Positions 44,781 to 53,897 are shown, numbered from the stretch's first letter. The stretch is 64,000 nucleotides of DNA from Clostridium manihotivorum (GCF_004015185.1 NZ_CP025746.1:5473776-5537775); one strand, 5' to 3'. Notes: a model not told the origin generated them from the sequence alone. Numbers and translations are program-made.

Positions 44781-45254
44781 ATATTATAGGTAATGAATTT
44801 GCAAACGCTATAATTTATTATATTTAATTTTCTGAATCTTAATTATAAACCTTATTGACTGTTATGTCAAGTTCACTGTGATGTTTTTTAGTTATTAACT
44901 CCTCATCACAAATATTATATTACAGCATTAATCAATTTATTTCAACACAGTTATTGATACCAATGTTGCTTATAATTGATGTATGTGGAATTAATAATAG
45001 CTTAAGTATATAAATCTCATTTTTATATTAATTAAAAAGCTAATAATACAGTATTCGGTATCCCCTACAATGCATAACCCAATAAATTTTTTCTTATTTA
45101 TATATTTTTATCTTCATATATTTATAAATTCTTAAATTTATAAGAATTTATAGTAATAATGCGCCTTTCAGCAGTTTTTATCATATTTTAATTGTCCCCA
45201 ATTTGTAACCTTCCTTCATATAATAGAGTATGAACTAACAACGGAGGTATCGAT
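44781..45254. other. 474-bp gap between ssrA and the TPR gene
   Basis: AT-rich, no gene seen. It should hold the ssrA promoter (minus strand) and the promoter of the divergent TPR gene. ATTGTCCCCAATTTG near 45190 recalls the ATTGGGGACAC sequence near 43555, but no longer shared element could be traced. Confidence 0.4.
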
Positions 45255-46262
45255 ATGAAGTGGGTATTTGTAATAGTAGCTGTGATTATGTTCGCGCTTA
45301 TATTCTACTACTCTGTAAACAATGAAAAAACAAGGACGAAGAAAAAAGCTTTAAGACTATATAGAAGGAAACGTTATGATAGAACCATTTCTTTGCTTGA
45401 AGCTAAGCGAAAGATTTTAGACGAAGATTTTTACTATTCCCTCTTGATAGAGATATTAACAGAAACTAAGGATATAAAAAATTTACTTAGGGTTTGCAAT
45501 GAAGCAATAGACGCCAAAATTGAAAGCAGTATGCTATACAACAACATAAGTTATGCTTACTTTGAAGCTGAGCTTATGGATAAAGCCTTAGAATATGCTG
45601 ATAAGTGCATAGAACTAAATGATAAGTTTGCAGCACCTTACGCTAATAAAGGTAACTGTTATTATATTCTTGGTAATGTGAGTAAAGCCTTAGAAAGTTT
45701 TGATAAGGCCCTTAGTATAAATGAAGATTTACCTGCTGCTCTTTACGGTAAAGGTATATGTTTATATATTCAGAAAAAATATGATGAGTGTGAAGAATAT
45801 CTCTTACGATATAGTAAAATAAATAGAAAAAGTGTAAATACTTTTAAGCTACTTGGTGATTTATATTTTGAGAATAAAGACTTTAGCTCAGCTGCTAGAA
45901 TGTACGAATCCATAATATCTGTAGACTCCACTCTCCCCTGGGCCTACTACGAACTTGGTAATATACTCTTCTTTGAAGGTGATTTATTTAGAGCCTTAAC
46001 TTCCTTAGATAAAGCTATTGAACTAGATAATAACTGCTACATTGCTTACTATTATAAGTGTAGGATTTTTTCTATCTTTAGGCGCATAGACCTAGCTTTT
46101 GACTGCTTAGAAAAAGCTATTGAAGGAGAAAAGTATCTAAAGCTAATTGCTTTCGAAGATAATTTTCTGAATAATCTAAAAATTTATTCCAGATTTAAAG
46201 ATCTCGTTGGATATAGAAAAAATGATATAGTTGCTGAACTTCAGGTAACTAAGGATGACTAA
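45255..46262 (+). CDS. Membrane-anchored tetratricopeptide-repeat protein
   Basis: 335 residues. A single N-terminal membrane anchor (WVFVIVAVIMFALIFYYSV) is followed by a basic patch and about seven TPR units from residue 35 to 310 (for example SYAYFEAELMDKALEYADKC, NKGNCYYILGNVSKALESFD, YELGNILFFEGDLFRALTSL). TPR arrays bind partner proteins. The orientation would put the repeats either in the cytoplasm (by the positive-inside rule, the basic patch after the helix argues for this). It is convergent with the LXG operon and may or may not belong to it. ACGGAGG ribosome site. Confidence 0.8.
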   Translation: MKWVFVIVAVIMFALIFYYSVNNEKTRTKKKALRLYRRKRYDRTISLLEAKRKILDEDFYYSLLIEILTETKDIKNLLRVCNEAIDAKIESSMLYNNISYAYFEAELMDKALEYADKCIELNDKFAAPYANKGNCYYILGNVSKALESFDKALSINEDLPAALYGKGICLYIQKKYDECEEYLLRYSKINRKSVNTFKLLGDLYFENKDFSSAARMYESIISVDSTLPWAYYELGNILFFEGDLFRALTSLDKAIELDNNCYIAYYYKCRIFSIFRRIDLAFDCLEKAIEGEKYLKLIAFEDNFLNNLKIYSRFKDLVGYRKNDIVAELQVTKDD

Positions 46263-46426
46263 AATCCTAAAAAATATCTCATTAGAAACATTTACCCATA
46301 AGGCCTAAAAAGTATCTTGATGCTAACTTTTCTTAGCCTTTGAAATAAATACAGAGCCACTCAAAGAAGTAGCTCTGTATTTTCCTTATTCGTAAGCTAT
46401 CTATAAAATTTATTAAGTCCAATCCT

Positions 46427-46873
46427 CTAAATAATAAGCTTAACATTACTTAATCCACCGCTTATGTCGTTAATATTAAATATAGCATCTTTATCTAACC
46501 CTATGACCGGTACATCTATATGAATAAGTAAACCTTCATCTACATCAAGCTTTCCTATAAATTCTTCTGGAAACATAGTCTCAATAGTTAAAATCTGTGC
46601 ATTAAGGTTTTTGAATTTCAAGTTTAATTCACTGCTTATTCCATGAATACACTTATCTGTTTTATTAACATATACCCCCACTATAAGCATGGACCTTTTT
46701 ACATGAGTATATATACCTCTTAACATAACAAAATTGATAGTGCCTTCAGAGTATTGAAAATCAGTAGTATTAAAGAATTCTTGAACTTCTGAAACTTCTC
46801 TTTTTATTTCCTCATCACCTAGCTGGCTTTCATGCACTTTTGCTACCTTTATTTTTATTGCCACTTTAATCAC
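46427..46873 (-). CDS. Unknown protein, last gene of the LXG operon
   Basis: 148 residues, cytoplasmic, no membrane segment. It alternates beta-like stretches (INFVMLRGIYTHVKRSMLIV, AQILTIETMFPEEFIGKL, LLIHIDVPVIGL) and looks like an all-beta domain. I do not recognise a family. It starts three bases after the preceding gene of the operon ends, so it is almost certainly translated from the same transcript. Being last in an LXG effector operon it could be an accessory, chaperone or a second immunity factor; this is context only. Confidence 0.65.
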   Translation of the reverse strand: MIKVAIKIKVAKVHESQLGDEEIKREVSEVQEFFNTTDFQYSEGTINFVMLRGIYTHVKRSMLIVGVYVNKTDKCIHGISSELNLKFKNLNAQILTIETMFPEEFIGKLDVDEGLLIHIDVPVIGLDKDAIFNINDISGGLSNVKLII

Positions 46874-46876
46874 TTC

Positions 46877-47296
46877 CTAATTAACCCAATTTTCAATACG
46901 CGTAATAATAGAATTTATGGCTTCCTCTATCCGTCCTATTATTCCATTAGATTCATAAACTAAGTTTTCATAACGAGTTCTTTCATTATTTATTTCATCT
47001 AAATTAGCATCTATTATATCTATCATCTTATCATAGCCATCATCAATTAAATCCGTTTTCACCTTGACTTCATATCTATTTCTAAATACATTGCCTTGCC
47101 AATATGGATATGACTCATCAGAAAAACTTTTTAAATCTTTATCTAAACCCTTCATGTCAGACTTCTTTTCTTTCATCTTCTTATATAAATCATCTAGTGC
47201 CTCTGCTTTTTTTCTATACTCATCTAATTTAGCCTTTTCTTCAGCAAGTTTCTTTCTATATTCGCTTCTTCTTCTCTTTAAACTTTCTAACGACAT
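46877..47296 (-). CDS. Small helical coiled-coil protein, DUF5082/YwqH-like (LXG partner)
   Basis: 139 residues, almost wholly helical and highly charged, with a coiled coil over residues 1-60 (RRRSEYRKKLAEEKAKLDEY) and a WQG turn in SYPYWQGNVFRNRYE. This resembles the WXG100-like proteins of the DUF5082/YwqH group that travel with LXG toxins in Bacillus and other Firmicutes and act as targeting partners for type VIIb export. It overlaps the upstream membrane-protein gene by 10 bp. The family name is from memory of the pattern and moderate in certainty. Confidence 0.65.
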   Translation of the reverse strand: MSLESLKRRRSEYRKKLAEEKAKLDEYRKKAEALDDLYKKMKEKKSDMKGLDKDLKSFSDESYPYWQGNVFRNRYEVKVKTDLIDDGYDKMIDIIDANLDEINNERTRYENLVYESNGIIGRIEEAINSIITRIENWVN

Positions 47297-47784
47297 AAAG
47301 TAGCTTCATCTCCCTGATCTCTTTCTTTCCAGATTCTTATGCAGTATATAACCACCACTACTGTTTCAGCTATTGTTGATAATATAAACATTAACAATGC
47401 GTTGTCCAACAAAAACTTATTATCCCAATAGTTCACAACCATATTAGTTTGTCCTGAATAAAATACAAATTCAGTAACTAGAAACATTATTTTTAAGAAG
47501 CACAGTCCTCCTACCATAAATATTTTTAAGATCTTTCCCCCCATAACTTGATTATAATCATTGACATAAGTTTTCATGCCTCCTCTAAAAACACTACTTT
47601 TTGCAGCTTTTCTTGCAACCTTTACATTTATGAAATAAATAAACATAGCAAAAGGATACCAAAGATTAAAAGCTAAAGCCAAATAATGTTCATAAGGATT
47701 GAAGAATCCTATTACCATGGAAATTATTACACTAATAACACATAGTCTATTTAAAGTCTTAAAGTTTTCTTTATTCATATTCAT
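47287..47784 (-). CDS. Four-helix membrane protein, third paralogue (candidate immunity)
   Basis: 165 residues with four hydrophobic segments (about 12-30, 38-55, 85-107, 126-150). It shares the layout and several positions (for example NPY near residue 29 and a KTYVNDYNQ-like loop) with the two other membrane proteins of this operon but is clearly more diverged. Its start overlaps the stop of the preceding gene by 14 bp, with ribosome site AAAGGATGG. In LXG operons the genes just after the toxin usually give immunity; a membrane protein would fit a membrane-acting toxin. Inference from position. Confidence 0.7.
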   Translation of the reverse strand: MNMNKENFKTLNRLCVISVIISMVIGFFNPYEHYLALAFNLWYPFAMFIYFINVKVARKAAKSSVFRGGMKTYVNDYNQVMGGKILKIFMVGGLCFLKIMFLVTEFVFYSGQTNMVVNYWDNKFLLDNALLMFILSTIAETVVVVIYCIRIWKERDQGDEATLCR

Positions 47785-48226
47785 TAACCATCCTTTTTAT
47801 AGTATTACCTTTAGAAATAAGCGATATTACCAATAATACGTTAAAAATCATTTCAAGTACTAAAAATATTAAACTCATTTGTTTTGGATTACTCCAAATC
47901 TCATAAGGTGCAGCTATAATGTTATTTTTATATCCTACAATAAAAATACTTGCACCTATAAATAATTTTATTAAGAAAAATATAACTGATAAACCGTATA
48001 TATTATTTACGCATGATTTAATAGATACTCTTAGCACATTATTCATTCCATGTTTTTCAACAACTTTTTCATTAGTAAATAGAACCAGAGATATAATACT
48101 TAGAAAAAATAACTCTATTGCATTAATAAATCCCCAAAACCCTACATAAGGATTAAGGAAGGTTGATGCAACCCCTACTATTGCAAATAACCACCATAAC
48201 TTTCCTAACTTATCTATTTTATTCAC
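47771..48226 (-). CDS. Four-helix membrane protein, second paralogue (candidate immunity)
   Basis: 151 residues with four predicted membrane segments. It is close to the gene at 48375-48821 over its whole length: both contain GKLWWLF, STFLNPY, GFWGFIN, FFLSII, HGMNNVL, PYEIWSNPKQMSLIFLVLEM and ISKG..IKR. The two must come from a recent duplication. A 149-bp gap separates them. Function unknown; the place after the LXG toxin gene suggests immunity, perhaps against a related toxin variant. Confidence 0.75.
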   Translation of the reverse strand: MNKIDKLGKLWWLFAIVGVASTFLNPYVGFWGFINAIELFFLSIISLVLFTNEKVVEKHGMNNVLRVSIKSCVNNIYGLSVIFFLIKLFIGASIFIVGYKNNIIAAPYEIWSNPKQMSLIFLVLEMIFNVLLVISLISKGNTIKRMVNEYE

Positions 48227-48374
48227 TTCCTAATATGTCACCTTAATTAATATACATCCAACACTAGCAATAAACTTTTAGGCTAATTATCTAAGCTTGC
48301 CTGTCCATAAAGCACAATTAAATTTCAAATTACTTTAGATATTAAACAAAATTTAGTTATTCTCAACATATGCT

Positions 48375-48821
48375 TTACTCATATTCTTTAACTATTCTTT
48401 TTATACTTCTGCCTTTAGATATAAGCGATATCAATAGCAATACGTTAAAAATCATTTCAAGTACTAAAAATATTAAACTCATTTGTTTTGGATTGCTCCA
48501 AATCTCATAAGGTGCCATTATATCGTTATTAGCATATCCTATAATAAAAATACCTAGACTTATTAGCGTTTTTATTAAGAAAAATATAACTGATAATATA
48601 TATATTATATTTCCATATGATTTAATAGATGTTTTTAAAACATTATTCATTCCATGCTTTTCAATAACTCTTTCATTAGTGAATACAATCAAAAATATAA
48701 TACTTAGAAAAAATAACTCTGTTCCATTAATAAATCCCCAAAACCCTATATAAGGATTAAGAAATGTTGATACAACCTCTACTATTGAAAATAGCCACCA
48801 TAGTTTTCCTATACTTTTCAT
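48375..48821 (-). CDS. Four-helix membrane protein, first paralogue (candidate immunity)
   Basis: 148 residues, four hydrophobic segments, directly after the LXG toxin gene (20 bp gap). This is the position where the cognate immunity gene normally lies. Conserved features shared with the paralogue at 47771-48226 include NPYIGFWGFIN and EIWSNPKQMSL. I know no named family for it. If the toxin C-terminus acts on membranes, a polytopic inner-membrane immunity protein is what would be expected. Confidence 0.75.
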   Translation of the reverse strand: MKSIGKLWWLFSIVEVVSTFLNPYIGFWGFINGTELFFLSIIFLIVFTNERVIEKHGMNNVLKTSIKSYGNIIYILSVIFFLIKTLISLGIFIIGYANNDIMAPYEIWSNPKQMSLIFLVLEMIFNVLLLISLISKGRSIKRIVKEYE

Positions 48822-48841
48822 TCAAATCACTCTCCATTATT

Positions 48842-50287
48842 TTAGCTTTCCCAAGGTAAATCAATTGTTGGTACTGGTATTGTAACATCAACATCTAATC
48901 CAATACCTAGAGCTCCTCCTAATTTTACATGAAGCGCATTTACATTTATTTCTCCAAAATCTAATACCTTAGTGCTTGATAAATCAAAGTCTGCAGACCC
49001 ACCAGCCCCAACCTTAGCTTTTATACTACCTGCCAACAAGGATGTAGATTTTGAAACCTTAACAAGTCCCCCTATATATTCTTGCGAAGAACTATTTTGT
49101 GCTGGAACTGTTAAAATAGATGTTCCTAGACTAAATGATGCTTCTGCAGCAGTAGCTTTCCCTCCAATTCCTATATCAAAATCCCCATTACTTGGGTTAA
49201 CATAGCAGTTAGTATAACCACTAGCAGAAAGAAATGTAGCATTACCTTTAGCATATCCATTGAACTTATCTGTTCCTAATACAACTGATGCATTTGCATC
49301 TACTGCAGCCACTGATCCTTTACCTTGAAAACCAATATAGTTCTTTGAAAATCCCATCTTTCCAGAAACTGCTGCAGCTCCTAAGGATAAATTAGCATTT
49401 TGCCTGAAGTATTTTGTAGCTTGTGCCGCTTCATATGCATTAAACAATGACCCATTTGCATCTAACGATGAAACTCCATCATTTGTATTCGCAGTGTATG
49501 CTCCTCCGTAAGCCGAATATCCCCCATATATATAAACATCACTTGTTGCTCCTTTAGCCCACTGTCCTTCAGAACGATATTTTGCATTTGCACTATAAAA
49601 AAACGGATCTTCCTTCATAAGCAAACTTAAATTCTTATTACTTTCTGTTTTGTACCATTGCTGAGACGGTATATCCTTTACCATATCTGCTGATATTTTT
49701 TTATCCTTATGATAATCATTGGCTATAGTTTTTAGTTGATTAGCTAATTCGTTTATTTCTTCAAATAGATTATTAGCTTCTTTTAATGCAGCCTCATCGG
49801 CCTTTGTTAAGTCATCACAAATGTTATATAACTCAGTATCTATATTACTATAAGTTGCTGATATATCGGAGCTGTTTAAGCCTCTAACAGAGATATACTG
49901 AGCAGCTTCTCTATTTAACTCATCAATTTCTTCTACTAAATATTGAAATTTTTCATTTTTACTATTTAAATTTCTTCTAACCTCTTCAACAGTAGAAGTA
50001 TCTATACTTCCCTGCTCTGAATTTTCTAAAGCAATGTAGCTGCTATGCATTTTTTCAATGGTAGCTGAAACCTGTTCTGAAATATTGATAAAGGTATTAA
50101 TATAGTTTATAGTAACGCTTAATAAATACTCTTTATATGCATCAGCACCTTCACCTCTAAAGTTATTGGTTTGTGTAAGTATAAATATATTTTTATACTG
50201 TTCATAAAAGGCATCTTGTACTGTCTTTTTATATTGATTAATTTGACTTAAAATTTCAGCAACATTGCTATTTACTAATCTAGTCAC
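48842..50287 (-). CDS. LXG-domain type VII secretion effector with Gly/Ala-rich beta C-terminus
   Basis: 481 residues, no signal peptide. Residues 1-230 are helical and match the LXG layout: long helices with QYKKTVQDAFYEQYKNI, NNFRGEGADAYKEYL and coiled-coil stretches up to LKTIANDYHKDKKISADM. LXG domains steer toxins into the type VIIb secretion system. Residues about 265-481 are a variable C-terminal region poor in His and Cys and rich in Gly, Ala and Ser in alternating patterns (LGAAAVSGKMGFSK, KGSVAAVDANASVVLG, ATAAEASFSLGTS, GSIKAKVGAGGSADFDL). No enzyme motif is visible; small-residue repeats and membrane-protein neighbours point to a membrane-acting or structural toxin. It lies between a WXG-like partner gene and the candidate immunity genes. 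Confidence 0.82.
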   Translation of the reverse strand: MTRLVNSNVAEILSQINQYKKTVQDAFYEQYKNIFILTQTNNFRGEGADAYKEYLLSVTINYINTFINISEQVSATIEKMHSSYIALENSEQGSIDTSTVEEVRRNLNSKNEKFQYLVEEIDELNREAAQYISVRGLNSSDISATYSNIDTELYNICDDLTKADEAALKEANNLFEEINELANQLKTIANDYHKDKKISADMVKDIPSQQWYKTESNKNLSLLMKEDPFFYSANAKYRSEGQWAKGATSDVYIYGGYSAYGGAYTANTNDGVSSLDANGSLFNAYEAAQATKYFRQNANLSLGAAAVSGKMGFSKNYIGFQGKGSVAAVDANASVVLGTDKFNGYAKGNATFLSASGYTNCYVNPSNGDFDIGIGGKATAAEASFSLGTSILTVPAQNSSSQEYIGGLVKVSKSTSLLAGSIKAKVGAGGSADFDLSSTKVLDFGEINVNALHVKLGGALGIGLDVDVTIPVPTIDLPWES

Positions 50288-50318
50288 TTTAATTCCACCT
50301 TTAAAATACTATAAAATT

Positions 50319-50618
50319 TTATTTTTTCAATGAATCCATTACCCTCTCACCAAAAGTCTTTGTGGCTAAATCTTCATCTAGCTTCATCCAATTACCTCTA
50401 ACTATTTCTAAGGTATGTAAATCCATTTCTGTGAGATTGCCAAAACTTGTTATAGCTGAGTTTAGAGCTTCTAAACATTCTAGAAACTTATCCATGCTTG
50501 TAAGCTGTATAGACTTTTTATCAGCCTTATACTTTAAAGCTTTAACCTTATCATTTGAGCCTCTAGCAGTAGTTATCTCAGTTTGTAATTCTTCAGGCTT
50601 AATAATTATCTGAGCCAT
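50319..50618 (-). CDS. Small WXG100-like partner protein (TIGR04197/DUF3130 type)
   Basis: 99 residues, two helices around a central turn (TSFGNLTEMD), ending FGERVMDSLKK. This fits the DUF3130/TIGR04197 group of type VII-associated proteins encoded just before LXG toxins, shown in streptococci to bind the LXG domain and help its export. It is 31 bp before the LXG gene and 4 bp after the upstream gene, so translation is coupled. Family name is by pattern. Confidence 0.75.
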   Translation of the reverse strand: MAQIIIKPEELQTEITTARGSNDKVKALKYKADKKSIQLTSMDKFLECLEALNSAITSFGNLTEMDLHTLEIVRGNWMKLDEDLATKTFGERVMDSLKK

Positions 50619-50622
50619 TATT

Positions 50623-51756
50623 CTACACCTCCTTTACATATAGCAGATGGGCATCTGTTATCTTCAAGTTGCCATTTGCATAAATATCTTTTATCATTTC
50701 AAAGTCACATTTGTTCAAAAGACCAAAGTATTCATCTATGTCTATTCCTTTTGAATATAGATCAATACAGTACTTATTGAATAAATAAGGCCTTTTTTCT
50801 AATATGAATGCTAATTGATAAAACATTCTGTCCTTAGCATTTGATATACTTTCTTCATTTAAATAATCAATTATCTTTGTACTATATATATCTAGCTTTG
50901 AATTAAAATAAACTAAGCTATTATCAAATTCATCGATTAGTACTTGTCCTTTTTCTTTAAATATAACTTGATTTATTATTGATATTAAAAGCTGCTTTTC
51001 TGTTATTGATACTTCTTCATTAAAGAAGCTGAAATTTATTCCACCCAAAGACACATTTTCTCTAGCAATATCAACTAAGTGTACATCACTTTGCAAATAA
51101 TCATTTATAACTTCTGTTATAGGGGCAACATAAAGCTCCTGGGTCTTAATACCTTCTATAAAATTAAATGCGTTGCTTTCATTTAGATTTCTTAAGTCTC
51201 CATTTATGAAGAGAATACTGTTTTGTAAAATAACTATATTTTCATAAAACTCTTTAAAACTTTGAACATCTATATCCAAAAAGTCCTTTGTAAGGTTCCT
51301 TAAGTTAAATCTCTTATTTATATTAGAAAACTCCATCATATGATAGTAGGCTCTGAAATTAACATTTTTATAGTTATAAGAAAACTTATCCTTTGCTAAT
51401 TCTTTAGCTTTATTAAATATTTCTTCATCAATTTCATCCTCATACAAAACTTTTAAAAGCAATGTCAATTGTTCATCAAAACTATCTTTATTAGTTTTCA
51501 TAGAAATATAAGTAATGCCGGTCTTCACATTTCCTTTAATATTAATCTTATGCTTTTCTTTCATAATTAAAGCTATGTAGTTAACAAAAACTTCTCCACT
51601 TGCTTGATTAAGTTCCTTAATTTCTTCCCTTGGTAATATAAATACTTGCCTTATAGAAAACCCAAACTTAATTCCTATAGTTATATATATATCACCTTCA
51701 TCATAAAATTGTTGATTAAGCTGGATCGTTAGTTTATTTACTATATTAGATTTCAA
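50623..51756 (-). CDS. M16-peptidase-like protein without zinc motif, first gene of the LXG operon
   Basis: 377 residues starting at TTG 51756, chosen because AAAGGAGGTG lies at ideal distance; a longer frame reaching 51867 crosses a hairpin and has no site. The pattern resembles the M16/insulinase fold: a beta stretch (DIYITIGIKFGFSIRQVFIL), helices, then LLLKVLYEDEIDEEIFNKAK, a helical block and NSILFINGDL, which resembles the P.N..L.V.GD turn of M16 halves, with a second half after 200. The HxxEH zinc motif is absent, so it would not be a peptidase. I infer a scaffold or chaperone for the effector. Alternative: an unrelated alpha/beta protein. Confidence 0.55.
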   Translation of the reverse strand: MKSNIVNKLTIQLNQQFYDEGDIYITIGIKFGFSIRQVFILPREEIKELNQASGEVFVNYIALIMKEKHKINIKGNVKTGITYISMKTNKDSFDEQLTLLLKVLYEDEIDEEIFNKAKELAKDKFSYNYKNVNFRAYYHMMEFSNINKRFNLRNLTKDFLDIDVQSFKEFYENIVILQNSILFINGDLRNLNESNAFNFIEGIKTQELYVAPITEVINDYLQSDVHLVDIARENVSLGGINFSFFNEEVSITEKQLLISIINQVIFKEKGQVLIDEFDNSLVYFNSKLDIYSTKIIDYLNEESISNAKDRMFYQLAFILEKRPYLFNKYCIDLYSKGIDIDEYFGLLNKCDFEMIKDIYANGNLKITDAHLLYVKEV

Positions 51757-51790
51757 AACTTTCACCTCCTTTATAATAAAATAATCTCTC

Positions 51791-51835
51791 GGAATCTTTA
51801 AGCCTTGATTTATCTGGCTTAAAGATTCCTTTTTT
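51791..51835 (+). terminator. Strong terminator hairpin pointing away from the LXG operon
   Basis: GGAATCTTTAAGCC and GGCTTAAAGATTCC form a perfect 14-bp stem followed on the plus strand by six T. No plus-strand gene ends before it. On the minus strand it lies in the operon's 5' leader, 35 bp before the start codon, without a T-run. Confidence 0.6.
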
Positions 51836-51869
51836 ATTGAAATCCCCCACTTTTTTGTTAAAAGCACTT

Positions 51870-53470
51870 GACAAAAATATCGAAAAATGCGGCGCTACGC
51901 GCCCCTTAAATATAAGGTATATTTTTCGATTGGAGGAGATTTTTAATGTTACCTGTTTACTCTGGCGGCCATTCCGCCTATCAAAAATTTGTTGTTGAAA
52001 TGCTTCGTAAATATTATCCTAATCCGGATGCTATCGCGCGTTCTACCTGGGATATCATTGATCGTTTCTGGAACCTAGACCTCTCATATACTGAAATACA
52101 TCTGAAAAATAAATATTCCATTTTCGGTCCGAAGCCGAGAAATCCTTCTTGTATGCATAGATCATATCTTTTATCTATTGATTTTAAAGTTACTTCAGTA
52201 ACTGATTGGGTTGCACAACTTAAGATCAACCCTCTTTATGCTATATTGAGCGGATTTGAAGTAGGCGACACTCCTGGTGTTGGTACTTTTTATGACTTCT
52301 TTAGCCGCTTATGGGATTCTGATAATAACAATCTTTCATCTCAGTTACAACCTTTAAAAACTTCTGTAAAAAAACCTAAAAGAAAGGTTTAAAAGCTGAT
52401 CCAGTTGAAAGACAACAGTAGAACAACTATTAAAAGAATTACAAGGAGTATCTTTTTAAGTGATGAACAACCTTATAGTTCCCTTTTTAATTTATATAAA
52501 AATGAGTTTCTTAATCTTTCTATACAAAAGGGACTGATCAATACAGAGAACTTAGCTCTTGCAGGTGATGGCACACCAGTCGCTACCTCTGCAAGAGAAC
52601 GAAAACACCGTGTATGTGATTGTATTTCCAAAGGTATTACTGACTGTACTTGCGATAGATTCTTTTCTCAGCCTGACTGTGACATCGGCTGGGATTCATC
52701 AAGAGACTGTTTTTATCATGGATATGATCTCTACATGTTTGTTGCATCTGATTCTGATAGTGATCTTCCAGTATTCCCTTTGTTTGGGCCAGCCTCAAGG
52801 CATGACTCCCATGGATTTCTCCATGCGTTTTTTCGCATGAAAAGTTTACTTCATGACTTTAAAATAGACAAAATTATTCTCGACTCTGCTCATGATGCCA
52901 TGCCATTTTATGAATACTTCAAGCAAGAAGGAATAACTCCGTTTATTGACTTGAATGAGAAACGTGGCATCAAAGTTAAATATAAAGATGATTTTATCAT
53001 TGGTAAAGATGGTATTCCCGTCTGCAAAGCAGGCCGTAAGATGAATCGTGATGGTGTTGAAAAAAGAAACACCGTATCAAATTCCATTGTCCTCTAACAA
53101 GTAGAAAGTATGGATGTTCCTGCGAACACCCTTGTTCTGATTCCAAATACGGGAGAACGGTGCATCTGGCAATGAAAGATAATCCAAGATTGATAAACAT
53201 CCCACCAAGGGATAGTAAAGAATGGAAAGTAGAATATAATTCAAGAACTTCCGTAGAACGTTCTAATAAACGACAAAAAATAGACTTTCTATTAGAAAGC
53301 GGCAGACACCGCTCTACTAAGATGTGGTACTGCCGCCTCTATAACATCTTGATGCTACAACATCTCGATGCCTGGGATCTGCCTTTTGAGTCAGATCTCA
53401 AAAAATTGATTTTGCAAGCCGCTTAATCAATACATAATTATTTTAAAACATAGCGGCAGCTATGTCTATT
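51870..53470 (+). mobile_element. Decayed insertion sequence with DDE transposase
   Basis: The region bounded by inverted pairs ATCGAAAAAT / ATTTTTCGAT near 51877-51930 and the hairpin ACATAGC / GCTATGT near 53448-53465 holds one broken transposase gene. Exact ends were not found. It interrupts the stretch between the LXG operon and smpB. Confidence 0.55.
51946..53426 (+). pseudogene. DDE-type transposase, broken by two frameshifts
   Basis: Three pieces in order make one transposase of about 490 residues. Piece 1 (51946-52392): GGHSAYQKFVVEMLRKYYPN and VGDTPGVGTFYDFFSRLWD. Between pieces the sequence reads KGLKADPVE in another frame, so small indels near 52385 and 52420 spoiled it. Piece 2 (52405-53097): ALAGDGTPVATSARER, FYHGYDLYMFVASDSDSDLP, KIDKIILDSAHDAMPFYEY. 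The frame then shifts near 53070 (KFHCPLTSRKYGCSCEHPC) into piece 3 (to 53426): AMKDNPRL, SRTSVERSNKRQKIDF. Catalytic-type Asp residues and the final VERSNKRQK are visible, but the gene is dead. I would place it near IS1182-like elements, without certainty. Confidence 0.7.
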
Positions 53471-53897
53471 AGTTATGCTCATTTTTATTAATATTCCACA
53501 TTCTCTGTAAATCTTTGGATAATATTCACTTTTTAATGTACGCTACCCCGATAGGACTATAATAATCACTCATAATTCCGAGAGACTATTAAATTGTCTA
53601 TGGTTAACCACCCTAGGTTATTATAACTCTTATGTCATATAAATACAAATATCCTTCTAATATCCATTTTTACGAACTTTTCTATCATTTAAAGTAAATT
53701 TTTTCTCTAATAAATACATTTTTTTCACAAAAAAATCTTTTCTATATTTCTCACTGGCCTGCTACTTATTTTTATTTGTATTGATAGATACAAAAATTCG
53801 TAAACTATATGATAAAAACTTTCTAAACATCAGATCTAAGTCATTGAAATTACTAGATTTAGCCAAAAAAATTTTTACACTAGTTTTAAAAGCAAAA
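53471..53897. other. Gap between dead IS and smpB terminator
   Basis: AT-rich, no gene seen. ATTCCGAGAGACTATT at 53569 is an inverted near-copy of a sequence in the LXG operon leader (ATTCCGAGAGATTATT, minus strand near 51785), placing short inverted repeats on both sides of the dead IS; this may be chance. Confidence 0.35.

Noticed and set aside
46427..53097. A complete type VII secretion system
   Set aside because: Only effector-type genes are present; none encodes an EssC-like FtsK ATPase or other core membrane component.
53566..53590. Short inverted match (ATTCCGAGAGA) to the LXG operon leader on the far side of the dead IS
   Set aside because: Only about 16 bp with mismatches; could be chance and does not coincide with clear IS ends.
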